From: Oscillospiraceae bacterium
GTDB lineage: Bacteria > Bacillota > Clostridia > Oscillospirales > UBA929
Assembly (NCBI GenBank): GCA_031254195.1
Contig: JAIRUW010000075.1
Location: forward strand, 1 to 32,804
DNA length: 32,804 nt
Reading direction: 5' to 3'
The first letter of the stretch is position 1. Every line of letters begins with the position of its first letter. The notes beneath the pieces were generated by a model. That model saw only the letters and a program-made list of their open reading frames with translations, had not been told where the DNA came from and did no database searches. Below, one piece after another: positions 16,219 to 23,967 of the stretch. A program made the translations under genes and the position numbers.

Positions 16219-16686
16219 TCATTTCTCCTTTTTGCGAAACACAATCGTTACCGACAGCAAATAATTGAGAAGGATGACTACAACCGTGACGCCCAGTTTC
16301 GTTGAGAATTCCGGGAATCCCAGCAGGGTTACAAGGAATGCGCAGGCCCCGATCTCAAACAGCATGGTCACGACGCGGGATGTGAAAAAGGCTGTTATCT
16401 CCCGTATAAGGTCTCTAAAATTCTCACATTTTGTCTGAAAGACCATTAGTTTGTTAATGAAGTAAGCAAATATCACCGCACCCACTACGGCCACTGTGTT
16501 TGCGATGTTAAACACCGCCGGGTTGCCGCTTTCCTCCGACAACATGGCCATAAAGTTAAACTCCTCGCCCAGCGCGAGCATTAATGCGAAAAATATGACA
16601 TAATTGACCAGTGTCGTCAGTCCGCCCGCAATCAGGTAGAGCAGCAGGGTCTTGTGTTTTGATATGATGATATGCAGGCGCGTCAT
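16219..16686 (-). CDS. GtrA-family four-helix membrane protein
   Basis: Small integral membrane protein (155 aa) of the GtrA/DPMS family, whose members are thought to help move or hand over lipid-linked sugars for cell-surface glycan synthesis. Four hydrophobic segments are visible, with the family pattern LIAGGLTTLVNYVIFF near the N-terminus, a conserved FAYFINKLMVF loop and a C-terminal LNYLLSVTIVFRKKEK. The ATG at 16686 overlaps the stop of the upstream M42 gene (ATGA). No glycosyltransferase partner is adjacent; the substrate is unknown. Confidence 0.85.
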   Translation of the reverse strand: MTRLHIIISKHKTLLLYLIAGGLTTLVNYVIFFALMLALGEEFNFMAMLSEESGNPAVFNIANTVAVVGAVIFAYFINKLMVFQTKCENFRDLIREITAFFTSRVVTMLFEIGACAFLVTLLGFPEFSTKLGVTVVVILLNYLLSVTIVFRKKEK

Positions 16687-17684
16687 AACGATATGTCGCA
16701 CGCGGCGCGCACGAGCCTTATACAGGCGTCCACATCGTCCAGCGCGCAGATTTCCACCGGGTTGTGGATATAGCGCGTCGGGATGGAGATGGCGCCCGTG
16801 TATACACCCGAGCGCGTGACATGGATGGCGCCCGCGTCGGTGCCGCCTTGCTGTAATATCTCCCGCTGGTGTAAAATGCCCTCACGGTCCGCGACGTCCT
16901 CCAGCCATTGCACCACATGCGGGTGACAGATGACCGACGCGTCCATGATCTTGATTGCCGCGCCGCCGTGCAGCTTGCATTCCATTTTTGGCTTATACTT
17001 GGGAATGTCGCCGGATGTTGTCACGTCAACGGCAATACCGTAATCCGGGTCGATACCGTACGCCGCTGTTTTGGCGCCCCGAATCCCCAATTCTTCTTGA
17101 GAAGAGAACACGAAATACAGGTCATTCGCAGTTTTAGGAAGTTCCTGCATCGCCGCCAGCAGGATAACGCAGGCAATGCGGTCGTCTAAGTACGGCGACG
17201 CCAGCAAACCGTCCCCCATCAGGAACGCGGGCTGGTCGAAGACGGCCACATCGCCGATTTGTACCTTTTTCCTCGCCGACGTTTCATCTTTCGCACCAAT
17301 GTCGATGTATAAATCGCTCAGCTTTGGCTCTTTGGGATCGGCTTTCCCATGGATGAATACGATACCGCGCGTACCGTTCCGAAAGCGCACCACCGAGCCG
17401 TAGATACGCCATAGGGCAAGCCCGCCGATATTGGAGAACCAAAGGAAGCCATTTTCGTCGATGTGGGTTACGATTAGGCCCAAGGAGTCCATATGCGCCG
17501 AAAACATCACCTTGGCCTGCCCCTCGCCTTTTTTGCAAGCTATCAGATTTCCCAAACGATCTGTATAGACTTCATCCGCAAATGGTTTCGCAAGTTCGGC
17601 AATGATGTTTGCGACATCGTTTTCCTGCCCGGACGGGCCGAACGCGGCCGCCAGTTTCTGCTGAGTTTCAAATACATTCAACAC
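16683..17684 (-). CDS. M42-family metallo-aminopeptidase (third paralogue)
   Basis: Cytosolic dinuclear-metal peptidase of family M42 (glutamyl/deblocking aminopeptidase type, often forming dodecameric shells). The 333 aa product has all ligand motifs: SAHMDSLG (H64), the bridging D in YLDDRIA, the general base and ligand in SSQEELG, D in AVDVTTSG, and H in RYIHNPVE. It begins at GTG 17684, three bases after the stop of the previous paralogue and after GGAGGG. It is the third of three consecutive M42 genes and its stop overlaps the GtrA gene. It may act on N-terminal Glu/Asp or general peptides. Some homologues were once labelled cellulase M, which should not be inferred here. Confidence 0.9.
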   Translation of the reverse strand: MLNVFETQQKLAAAFGPSGQENDVANIIAELAKPFADEVYTDRLGNLIACKKGEGQAKVMFSAHMDSLGLIVTHIDENGFLWFSNIGGLALWRIYGSVVRFRNGTRGIVFIHGKADPKEPKLSDLYIDIGAKDETSARKKVQIGDVAVFDQPAFLMGDGLLASPYLDDRIACVILLAAMQELPKTANDLYFVFSSQEELGIRGAKTAAYGIDPDYGIAVDVTTSGDIPKYKPKMECKLHGGAAIKIMDASVICHPHVVQWLEDVADREGILHQREILQQGGTDAGAIHVTRSGVYTGAISIPTRYIHNPVEICALDDVDACIRLVRAACDISL

Positions 17685-17686
17685 GA

Positions 17687-18694
17687 TTAACCCTCCAAAA
17701 AGGCTTTCGCAAGCCTATATAGATTCTCACAGTCTTCCAGGGAGACTGCCGATACCGGCGCGTGGATGTACCGCATGGCCGCCGCCAGCCCTGCCACCGG
17801 TACGCCGCACCGGCTGCGCTGGATAGCCCCCGCGTCGGTACCGCCCGCCACAGCGCGTTTGAGCTGCCACGGGATTTGATGTTTGTCGGCTAAAGAGCGC
17901 ATCTTCTCAAATAAATCGCGGTCATAAACCGTCGTGCCGTCCATATACGACAGCACCACGCCTTCCCCGGGAGCGCACACGCGCTCCGCGCCTTTGAGTC
18001 CGGGGCGGTCGGCGGCGGTCGTCCCTTCGACGACCAGCGCCATGTCGGGTTTCAGCGCGTAAGCCGCCGTATACGCGCCGCGCAACCCGGCTTCCTCTTG
18101 TACGGTGAAAGCAAACCATGTGTCATAGACGGGCCGCTCTTCCAGCAGGCGCAACAGGACGGCACAACCCACCCGGTCATCGATCGCTTTGGCTTTGAGG
18201 AATCCTTTACCGAACTCTACCGGTTCGGTAGCAAAGGCGCAAACCTCGCCCAGCGGCACCTTTTTCAAAGCGTCGTCCTTGGAAGACGCCCCGATGTCGA
18301 TATACATATCCGTAATCTGCGGGACAGAGTCCCTCTCCTGCGGCTTTGACAGGTGCACGGCTTTAATGCCGATCACGCCAGGCAGCTTCTTCTGCCCGCA
18401 GCGCACGGTTTTGCCAAACAGCAGCCGCCTGTCTATGCCGCCGGCCGTTCCGAACTTCAGATACCCGTCGTCGGTCGCGCCGCGCACCATCAAGCCTACC
18501 TCGTCCATATGCGCCGCAATCATAACGGTTTTCTCATTCTTCGCGCCTTTCCGAAAAACGAGAAGGTTCCCCATCGTATCCTCGCGTATCTCGTCGGCAA
18601 ACGGCCCGGCAGTTTTACGGATGTGGTCGCGTACCTCGTCTTCCCAGCCGGAAACGCCGTCTAAGGAGCAGAGCTGCTTCAACAAGTCTATCAT
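17687..18694 (-). CDS. M42-family metallo-aminopeptidase (second paralogue)
   Basis: M42 peptidase of 335 aa. Ligand motifs are AAHMDEVG (H62), IDDRVG, TVQEEAGLRGA and RYIHAPVS. The fourth ligand position reads VVEGTTAAD, with Glu followed by a nearby Asp rather than the D(V)T of its neighbours; this is a known alternative within M42 but shows that the three copies have diverged. The ATG at 18694 overlaps the stop of the upstream paralogue. A longer open frame extends further upstream but only inside the neighbouring gene. The three paralogues differ clearly in sequence, so this is an old duplication, not a recent one. Confidence 0.92.
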   Translation of the reverse strand: MIDLLKQLCSLDGVSGWEDEVRDHIRKTAGPFADEIREDTMGNLLVFRKGAKNEKTVMIAAHMDEVGLMVRGATDDGYLKFGTAGGIDRRLLFGKTVRCGQKKLPGVIGIKAVHLSKPQERDSVPQITDMYIDIGASSKDDALKKVPLGEVCAFATEPVEFGKGFLKAKAIDDRVGCAVLLRLLEERPVYDTWFAFTVQEEAGLRGAYTAAYALKPDMALVVEGTTAADRPGLKGAERVCAPGEGVVLSYMDGTTVYDRDLFEKMRSLADKHQIPWQLKRAVAGGTDAGAIQRSRCGVPVAGLAAAMRYIHAPVSAVSLEDCENLYRLAKAFLEG

Positions 18695-19689
18695 AACGTC
18701 ATCACCCACAGTCCGATGAGCTTCGCGCAGGATTCTATGTCCTCTATGTTGAGCGCTTCCGCCGGTGTGTGCATATACCGCAACGGAATCGACAGGACCG
18801 CCGTGCATATGCCTTCGCGCGAATTTTGGAACTCCGTCGCGTTGGTGCCGGACATGCCGCAGCTGACCTCGATCTGGTGCGGGACGTCCTTGGCTTTGGC
18901 AATCTCTATCAATGTTTGCGTAAGGGTACGGTTGCAGTCGGGGCCTTTGTTTACGCAAACTCCGCTGCCCGGCTTATATGTCCCCAGCGCGGGTGAGTCG
19001 GGCGTGGAGCCGTGCGTCACATCGACAATCACCGCCATGTCGGGCATGACGCCATAGGCCGCCGTCAACGCCCCCCGGCCTCCGGCCTCCTCCTGCGCGC
19101 TTCCACAAACCACGAGGTCTACATTCATTGCTTCCCGGTCAATATGCTCCAACGCCCGCAGAATGGCGACAAAACAAGCGCGGTCGTCGAACGCTTTTCC
19201 CGACACCAGCGACCCCATTGAAACAGGCTCCCGGGCAAAAACACCCGGCGTCCCAACCTCAACGGGGACGCCGCCCGTATCCAGGAACAGGTCCTCCGTT
19301 TTTTGTGTCTTGTCGGAATCGCCCGGTTTCAGCACATGCGGCGGCAGGCAGGCTACAATGGCGGGCGTCACGGGGTCTGTCAGCAAGCAGAACTCACAGG
19401 CGGGCAGGATGCGGGGATCGATGCCGCCCATTGTGCTAAAGGTGTAAAACCCGTCCTTTTCGCCCGTGACCATGATCCCCACTTCGTCCAGGTGCGCGTC
19501 CAGCAATACAACAGGCTTGTCCCCTGCTTTCTTCGACCTGACCCATGCCAGCACATTGCCCAGACGGTCAATTCTGACCTCGTCGGCCAGCGGCTCTAGC
19601 AGTTCCTTTGCCTTTTGCGCGGCGGCGCTCTCGAAGCCCACCGGCCCCGCCGCCCGCGACAGCGCGAACAGCGTCTCTTTTACATCCAA
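18691..19689 (-). CDS. M42-family metallo-aminopeptidase (first paralogue)
   Basis: M42 peptidase, about 332 aa. Ligand motifs are LDAHLDEVG (near residue 66), FDDRACF, SAQEEAGGRGA, VIVDVTHG and RYMHTPAE. A distinctive CGMSGTNATEFQ replaces the GGTDAGAIQ of the other two copies. The start is uncertain: a GTG at 19698 overlaps the AAGGGAG ribosome site, whereas the TTG at 19689 has it eight bases upstream and is preferred. It follows the murD stop by about a dozen bases, so cell-wall synthesis and the peptidases may share a transcript. The substrate is not predictable. Confidence 0.9.
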   Translation of the reverse strand: MDVKETLFALSRAAGPVGFESAAAQKAKELLEPLADEVRIDRLGNVLAWVRSKKAGDKPVVLLDAHLDEVGIMVTGEKDGFYTFSTMGGIDPRILPACEFCLLTDPVTPAIVACLPPHVLKPGDSDKTQKTEDLFLDTGGVPVEVGTPGVFAREPVSMGSLVSGKAFDDRACFVAILRALEHIDREAMNVDLVVCGSAQEEAGGRGALTAAYGVMPDMAVIVDVTHGSTPDSPALGTYKPGSGVCVNKGPDCNRTLTQTLIEIAKAKDVPHQIEVSCGMSGTNATEFQNSREGICTAVLSIPLRYMHTPAEALNIEDIESCAKLIGLWVMTL

Positions 19690-19702
19690 CGTATCCACTC
19701 CC

Positions 19703-21016
19703 TTATGTGAATGATGTCACAATTTCTACAAAATGTTTGCCGCGTTCCTCAAAATTTTTATAGGCGTCAAAGGCAGTACAGGCCGGGCTGAGCAAGACCG
19801 TGTCTCCCGGTTTCGCCGCATGGCGCGCGCGAGTGACCGCGTCCTCCAGCCCGTCACAGCGCTCCGTCGGCGGCGCTCCGGGTACGTCAGCCGCCGCGCG
19901 CTCTATGGCGTCCGCCGCCTCTCCGATAAGATAGAGCCGTTTCACATGAGCGGGGAAGAGAGCGGCCAGCCCGTCAAACGGGATGTTTTTATCCCGCCCG
20001 CCCGCGATTAGCAATACCGGCCCGCCGTGCGCCCGCAGCGTCGCCGCCGTACGCGCCGGGCTGGAACCGATGGAATTGTTATAATAATCCACGCCGTCTA
20101 CCGTGGCGACATGCTCGTTGCGGTGGGGTACACCGGAGAAAGACGCCGCTACCTGCCGGATCGCGTCCTCCGATACCGTGTCCCGAACCGCCGACAGGGC
20201 GGCAAGGACATTTTCCACCTGATAATACCCGCGCAGCTTAATCATGTCAAGCGGCAGAAACCCGTCGATTATGCCGTCTACAATCCGGCTTCCGCCGAAA
20301 TAGACCGTGCGCCCTTTGCCGCGCAGCTTTTCCGTCGCCGGGTTATCCCCGTTGAGCACGGCGAGGCCGTCCTCATCCTGCCAGTTCAGTATGTTGCGTT
20401 TTGCCTCTATGTATTCTTCCATATCGCGGTGCCAATCCAGATGGTTTGGTGTGATATTGGTGATAACGGCGGTTTGCGGGCTATGAGCCATATCCATCAG
20501 CTGAAAACTGGACAGCTCCACAACGGCGCAGTCTTTCGGTTCCATGCCGCCCGCTTTGGAAAGCAACGGCGTTCCTATATTACCGCCGAGGTGGACGGTA
20601 TGCCCGCCGGCGCGCAGCATTTCGGCAATCAGCGTGGTCGTGGTCGTCTTGCCGTCGCTGCCGGTCACGCCTATGATAGGGCACGGGCAGAGGGTAAAGA
20701 ACTCTTCCATTTCGCCGGTGACGCGGCTGCCGCCCGCTTTGGCCTTCAAAAGCGCGGGGTGGTCGGGCCGCAGGCCGGGGGTACGGAAGACTATATCGCC
20801 GGACAGGCCGTCCAGATATGCCTCCCCTAACCACAACGTGACGCCTAGCGCGTCCCATTCCGCGCGGTCTATATGTTCGTTTTGATCACAGGCCGTAACA
20901 TACGCGCCCGCGTCTGTCAACAGCCGGACAAGCGGGCGGTTGCTGACGCCCAGCCCGATGACGGTGACGTCTTTTCCCCGCAGGGATGCTTTATAGTGTT
21001 CAAAGGCTTGGTTCAT
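19703..21016 (-). CDS. murD: UDP-N-acetylmuramoyl-L-alanine--D-glutamate ligase
   Basis: Cytosolic Mur ligase adding D-Glu to UDP-MurNAc-L-Ala. The product is 437 aa, normal length. The N-terminal domain has VTVIGLGVSNRPLVRLL (17-33), which binds UDP. The P-loop is GSDGKTTTT (119-127). ELSSFQL, NITPNHLDWH, the HRNE(H) motif and the C-terminal LSPACTAFDAYKNFEERG are characteristic of MurD. The ATG at 21016 follows GGAAGGTGA. The downstream genes on the same strand are the three M42 peptidases. It is separated from murC by more than 13 kb, so the Mur pathway genes are scattered in this genome. Confidence 0.97.
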   Translation of the reverse strand: MNQAFEHYKASLRGKDVTVIGLGVSNRPLVRLLTDAGAYVTACDQNEHIDRAEWDALGVTLWLGEAYLDGLSGDIVFRTPGLRPDHPALLKAKAGGSRVTGEMEEFFTLCPCPIIGVTGSDGKTTTTTLIAEMLRAGGHTVHLGGNIGTPLLSKAGGMEPKDCAVVELSSFQLMDMAHSPQTAVITNITPNHLDWHRDMEEYIEAKRNILNWQDEDGLAVLNGDNPATEKLRGKGRTVYFGGSRIVDGIIDGFLPLDMIKLRGYYQVENVLAALSAVRDTVSEDAIRQVAASFSGVPHRNEHVATVDGVDYYNNSIGSSPARTAATLRAHGGPVLLIAGGRDKNIPFDGLAALFPAHVKRLYLIGEAADAIERAAADVPGAPPTERCDGLEDAVTRARHAAKPGDTVLLSPACTAFDAYKNFEERGKHFVEIVTSFT

Positions 21017-21045
21017 ACATCACCTTCCAAGGACGCAGTATGGAT

Positions 21046-21074
21046 ATTTTAACATATTAATTTATCGAATGCAA
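21046..21074 (-). promoter_or_regulatory. Possible promoter for murD and the M42 run
   Basis: On the minus strand TTGCAT (21074-21069) and TAAAAT (21051-21046) are 17 bases apart in an AT-rich stretch. The -35 box is weak, the -10 box good. Confidence 0.4.
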
Positions 21075-21096
21075 AAGATTTTCCGCCCTTCCGTAT

Positions 21097-21126
21097 TTGA
21101 CAAACCGCTATTCTTTTTGGTATACT
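21097..21126 (+). promoter_or_regulatory. Sigma-A promoter for the RNase P RNA gene
   Basis: TTGACA at 21097-21102 and TATACT at 21121-21126 are 18 bases apart, immediately before the RNA. The start would fall at about 21129-21134, in the P1 helix region. Confidence 0.8.
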
Positions 21127-21128
21127 GT

Positions 21129-21520
21129 CCAAGCAAGGAAACCAAGCAGCCGCTCGCGCGATACCGGATGTACGCCGGGGTTGTGTGGGAGGAAAGTCCG
21201 GGCTCCACAGGGCAGGATAGCGGGTAACGCCCGCCCGTAGTAATACGCGGACAAGTGCGACAGAAAAAATACCGCCGGGCGGTTTTGCCGTCCGGTAAGG
21301 ATGTAACGGCGAGGTAAGAGCTCACCGGCTCCCTGTGAGAGCGGGGAGCCCCGTAAACTCTATTCGGAGCAACACCGACTCGGGGCATACAGAAGCCGGC
21401 CCGGCGGTCCCCGGACAGGTGGCGTTGAGCCGTTTGGCAACAAACGGCCCAGACAGATGGTTGCTCAGTGTCAAGCATTCGCTTGGCGCCAGACAGAACC
21501 CGGCTTACCGGTTTGCTTGC
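21129..21520 (+). ncRNA. rnpB: RNase P RNA (bacterial type A-like)
   Basis: Catalytic RNA that removes the 5' leader from tRNA precursors. The universally conserved elements occur in order: GAGGAAAGTCCGGGCTCC (CR-I region, about 21189-21206), ACAAGTGCGACAGAAA, GGTAAGAGCTCACCGG, CAGACAGATGG near the 3' part, and ACAGAACCCGGCTTAC close to the end. The terminal P1 helix can be drawn between CAAGCAA at 21130-21136 and TTGCTTG at 21513-21519, which sets both ends to within a few bases. The length of about 390 nt fits the family. It has its own promoter and a strong terminator. Type A versus B is judged only by overall appearance. Confidence 0.95.
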
Positions 21521-21530
21521 GCTGTATAGG

Positions 21531-21563
21531 AACCCCCCTGCTTAAACGGCAGGGGGGTTTTTC
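21531..21563. terminator. Terminator of rnpB, also usable by rubrerythrin
   Basis: An 11-bp perfect stem AACCCCCCTGC / GCAGGGGGGTT (21531-21541 and 21549-21559) with a seven-base loop, followed by a T tract on the plus strand. On the minus strand it lies directly after the rubrerythrin stop codon and is preceded and followed by A/T runs, so it may be bidirectional. Confidence 0.92.
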
Positions 21564-22088
21564 TTACACTCTTTCAAAATATGCCTTGGGGTGGTTGCAG
21601 ACCGGGCATTTCTCCGGCGCTTCCGGGCTTTTGATTCCATACCCGCAGTTGCGGCATTTCCACCCGTCGCCCCCTTTGAAGACGGTGCCCTCCTCCACTT
21701 CCTTCAGCAGGGCAAGATACCGCTCCTCGTGGGCTTTTTCGATTTTTCCGACTTCCTCAAACAAATGCGCGATTTGGTCAAACCCTTCCGCTTTGGCGGT
21801 TTCGGCAAAACGCTTGTACATATCCGTCCATTCCTCGTGTTCGCCTTTGGCGGCGGCTTTGAGGTTGTCCGCCGTCCCGGATACATCGCCGCCTTGAAGC
21901 AGTTTGAACCATATCTTGGCGTGTTCCTTTTCGTTATCGGCGGTCTCTAAGAAAATCTCGGCAATTTTCTCAAAGCCATCCTTCTTCGCTTTGCTTGCAA
22001 AATAGGTGTATTTATTGCGCGCCTGTGATTCTCCGGCGAACGCCGCCAGCAGATTGGCTTCGGTCCTGCTCCCTTTGAGTTCCGGCAT
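21564..22088 (-). CDS. Rubrerythrin
   Basis: Non-haem iron peroxidase that reduces hydrogen peroxide and protects anaerobes from oxygen. The 174 aa product has a ferritin-like diiron domain (1-135) with E20, E53xxH56 and E117xxH120. A C-terminal rubredoxin knuckle has cysteines 145, 148, 161 and 164 (CRNCGY and CPVCNH), followed by a typical AYFERV end. The ATG follows GGAGGG. The stop sits at the foot of the rnpB terminator. It lies 49 bases downstream of the sugar permease gene; the short gap contains AT-rich sequence and a small GC-rich inverted repeat, so it may have its own promoter. Its presence argues for an anaerobic or microaerophilic lifestyle. Confidence 0.95.
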   Translation of the reverse strand: MPELKGSRTEANLLAAFAGESQARNKYTYFASKAKKDGFEKIAEIFLETADNEKEHAKIWFKLLQGGDVSGTADNLKAAAKGEHEEWTDMYKRFAETAKAEGFDQIAHLFEEVGKIEKAHEERYLALLKEVEEGTVFKGGDGWKCRNCGYGIKSPEAPEKCPVCNHPKAYFERV

Positions 22089-22137
22089 GAGTCTTCCCTC
22101 CGTATATATATTTTATCCCGCGCGGCGGGTATGCGGC

Positions 22138-22983
22138 TTATCCTTTCACTGCGCCTATCACCAGGCTTTTTTGCACCTTGTCGCTGAGGATGATATAAAT
22201 GACCAGTGTCGGCACTGTGGCCATGGTAAGGCCCGCGCCAATGGGCCCCCATCTTGTCTGGTACTGTCCGGCCATGCCCATGATACCGACGGTAAGCGTT
22301 TTATAGCGCCAATCTGTCGCGTATACGCTTGCGAATAAAAGCTCGTTCCAGGCTTGAAGGAAGGTGAAGATCGCGACGACCGATATAGCCGGAGCCATCA
22401 GCGGCAGAATAATCCTGGCAAAGATGCTATATACCGTGCATCCATCAAGACAGGCCGATTCCTCCAACTCCTTTGGTATGCCTGCAATAAAGCCAATGAA
22501 TATGAGGATGCCCATGGCCAGCGCGAATGCCGAATACGGCAGAATCAACGCCCAATAACTGTTGAGCATTTTCATGTTTTTAAGGATAAGGAAGACGGGC
22601 AGAAGGGCGGCATGGATCGGGAGGGCCAGACCCAGCATAAAGTAACTCCGCATAACGGCACGGCCGCGCCAGACCATCCGCGTCAGCGCGTAGGTAGCCA
22701 TCAGACCGAAAATGGTTACGGTTAAGATCGTTACCGCGGCGACAATCAGGCTGTTTGCAAAATACCTCAGCATATGCGCATTTTGGATAACGTCCTCATA
22801 GTTCGACCAAAGCCATGAACGGGGCAGCCCTATGGGATTGAGGTTGAAAATCTCCTGATTGTCTTTTAGGGAAAAGGTAATCATCCAGTAAAGGGGGAAG
22901 AGCTGAACGAAAGCCCATGCCGAGAGCAGGATATACATCAGGGTTCTGCCTGTGAGCCTTGCGGCGCGTTTGGTATCAACCAC
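22138..22983 (-). CDS. ABC sugar transporter permease (MalG/UgpE type)
   Basis: Second membrane subunit of a carbohydrate uptake (CUT1) ABC importer. The 281 aa product has six hydrophobic segments and the EAA loop that contacts the ATPase: ELEESACLDGCTVYSIFARIILPL (about residues 185-208). The N-terminal LFPLYWMITFSLK and the C-terminal GIMGMAGQYQTRWG are typical of the MalG branch. The GTG at 22983 is chosen because AAGGGGG is seven bases upstream; it overlaps the first permease by eight bases. A longer frame upstream lies entirely within that gene. It pairs with the preceding permease and binding protein. No ATPase is encoded here, so a shared MsmK/UgpC-type ATPase elsewhere is expected. 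Confidence 0.9.
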   Translation of the reverse strand: MVDTKRAARLTGRTLMYILLSAWAFVQLFPLYWMITFSLKDNQEIFNLNPIGLPRSWLWSNYEDVIQNAHMLRYFANSLIVAAVTILTVTIFGLMATYALTRMVWRGRAVMRSYFMLGLALPIHAALLPVFLILKNMKMLNSYWALILPYSAFALAMGILIFIGFIAGIPKELEESACLDGCTVYSIFARIILPLMAPAISVVAIFTFLQAWNELLFASVYATDWRYKTLTVGIMGMAGQYQTRWGPIGAGLTMATVPTLVIYIILSDKVQKSLVIGAVKG

Positions 22984-23899
22984 GCAGACGCCCCCTTTTC
23001 CGCTCTTTTCCGCCGTCCCTCTCACGGAACACAATCCCCACAGCTTGATACAGGACGACACACAGGAATATGAGGATAATGGCCATCGCGCTGCCGTAAC
23101 CATAGCGGTTGGACGGATAGAACATCCTGCGCACCATCAGCGTGGTGATCACCTCGCCGGCGCCGGCTGGCCCGCCATCGCTGAGCATGACCTTCACCAA
23201 ATCAAATACCTTCATCGAACCGACGACACAGAATGTAACGCTGACCTGCAATATGGGCTTGAGGAGCGGGATGGTGATTCGGAACGCTGTCTGCCAAAAG
23301 CCCGCGCCGTCGATCCGGGCGGCTTCGTATATATCCGGGGAAATCGATTTGATGCCGGAATAATACAGCAGCATATGATACCCGACATACTGCCAGAGAA
23401 TCGGCACCATGACGGCCGGCAACACCGAGCTTATATCACCCAGCCATGCCTTCGGCTGAGTTGGGTCCATCCAGCCGAGGGCTGTGAGCAGGGTATTCAG
23501 CAACCCGCCGCGCGGATAATAAATCCGCAGCCACAACTGACCGATGACGACGGCGGAGAGGACGACCGGTATGAAATACACCGTCACAAAGAACCGTTCG
23601 CCTTTGACCCTGGAAGCCAGCACCAGTGCCAAAAACAGAGAGAACGGCAACTGGATAAAGAGGGACGCCGCCGCGAAAATAAAGGTATTGCGTACCGCAG
23701 GCAGAAACCGGCTGGTATCGGCCAGCAGCTCGGAATAGTTGCTAAAACCGACAAAAACCCGTTCGCCTATGCCGTTCCAGTCGAGAACACTATAATACAG
23801 GGACATGAACAAAGGCACTATGATGATGAGTGTAAACAATATAAGCGCAGGGAGCAAAAAAAGCGCGATTGCCTTTTTGTCTTTCATGACCCGCTCCAT
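22976..23899 (-). CDS. ABC sugar transporter permease (MalF/UgpA type)
   Basis: First membrane subunit of the CUT1-type importer, 307 aa. Six hydrophobic segments start with the N-terminal IALFLLPALILFTLIIIVPL. The EAA loop is IYEAARIDGAGFWQTAFRITIPLLKP (about residues 200-225). The ATG at 23899 follows AAGGAGA by six bases; a GTG two codons earlier is too close to it. The C-terminus is unusually basic (RERDGGKERKRGRLRG). It is separated from the binding-protein gene by 68 bases holding a strong stem-loop, a layout that usually lets the binding protein be made in excess over the permeases. Confidence 0.92.
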   Translation of the reverse strand: MERVMKDKKAIALFLLPALILFTLIIIVPLFMSLYYSVLDWNGIGERVFVGFSNYSELLADTSRFLPAVRNTFIFAAASLFIQLPFSLFLALVLASRVKGERFFVTVYFIPVVLSAVVIGQLWLRIYYPRGGLLNTLLTALGWMDPTQPKAWLGDISSVLPAVMVPILWQYVGYHMLLYYSGIKSISPDIYEAARIDGAGFWQTAFRITIPLLKPILQVSVTFCVVGSMKVFDLVKVMLSDGGPAGAGEVITTLMVRRMFYPSNRYGYGSAMAIILIFLCVVLYQAVGIVFRERDGGKERKRGRLRG

Positions 23900-23920
23900 A
23901 TCCACTCTCCTTCTATAATA

Positions 23921-23948
23921 GGGGCTGACACATATATGCGTCAGCCCC
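23921..23948 (-). promoter_or_regulatory. Intercistronic stem-loop between binding protein and permeases
   Basis: A perfect 9-bp stem GGGGCTGAC / GTCAGCCCC encloses a loop that is itself partly palindromic (CATATATG). Read in the gene direction there is no T-run after it, so it is more likely an mRNA-stabilising or attenuating hairpin than a full terminator. Confidence 0.65.
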
Positions 23949-23967
23949 TGGCTTTTTAGGCAGTCTA

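Noticed and set aside
17687..18958. Longer 423-residue form of the second M42 protein
   Set aside because: The extra N-terminus lies inside the upstream M42 gene and has no M42 similarity; the coupled ATG at 18694 gives the normal family start.
16683..19698. Reading the M42 genes as cellulases (endoglucanase M)
   Set aside because: That label comes from old misannotation of the family; the dinuclear peptidase ligands are all present and no glycosidase motif is.
21062..21478. Open frames within the RNase P RNA gene
   Set aside because: The conserved P RNA elements explain this stretch; the frames are incidental.
22098..22137. Small GC-rich inverted repeat CCCGC-GCG-GCGGG as a transporter terminator
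   Set aside because: The stem is only five pairs with a three-base loop and lacks a convincing T-run; too weak to call.
22952..23959. 335-codon open frame opposite the first sugar permease
   Set aside because: Antisense to a convincing membrane protein; no family features and very high His/Arg/Gln content.
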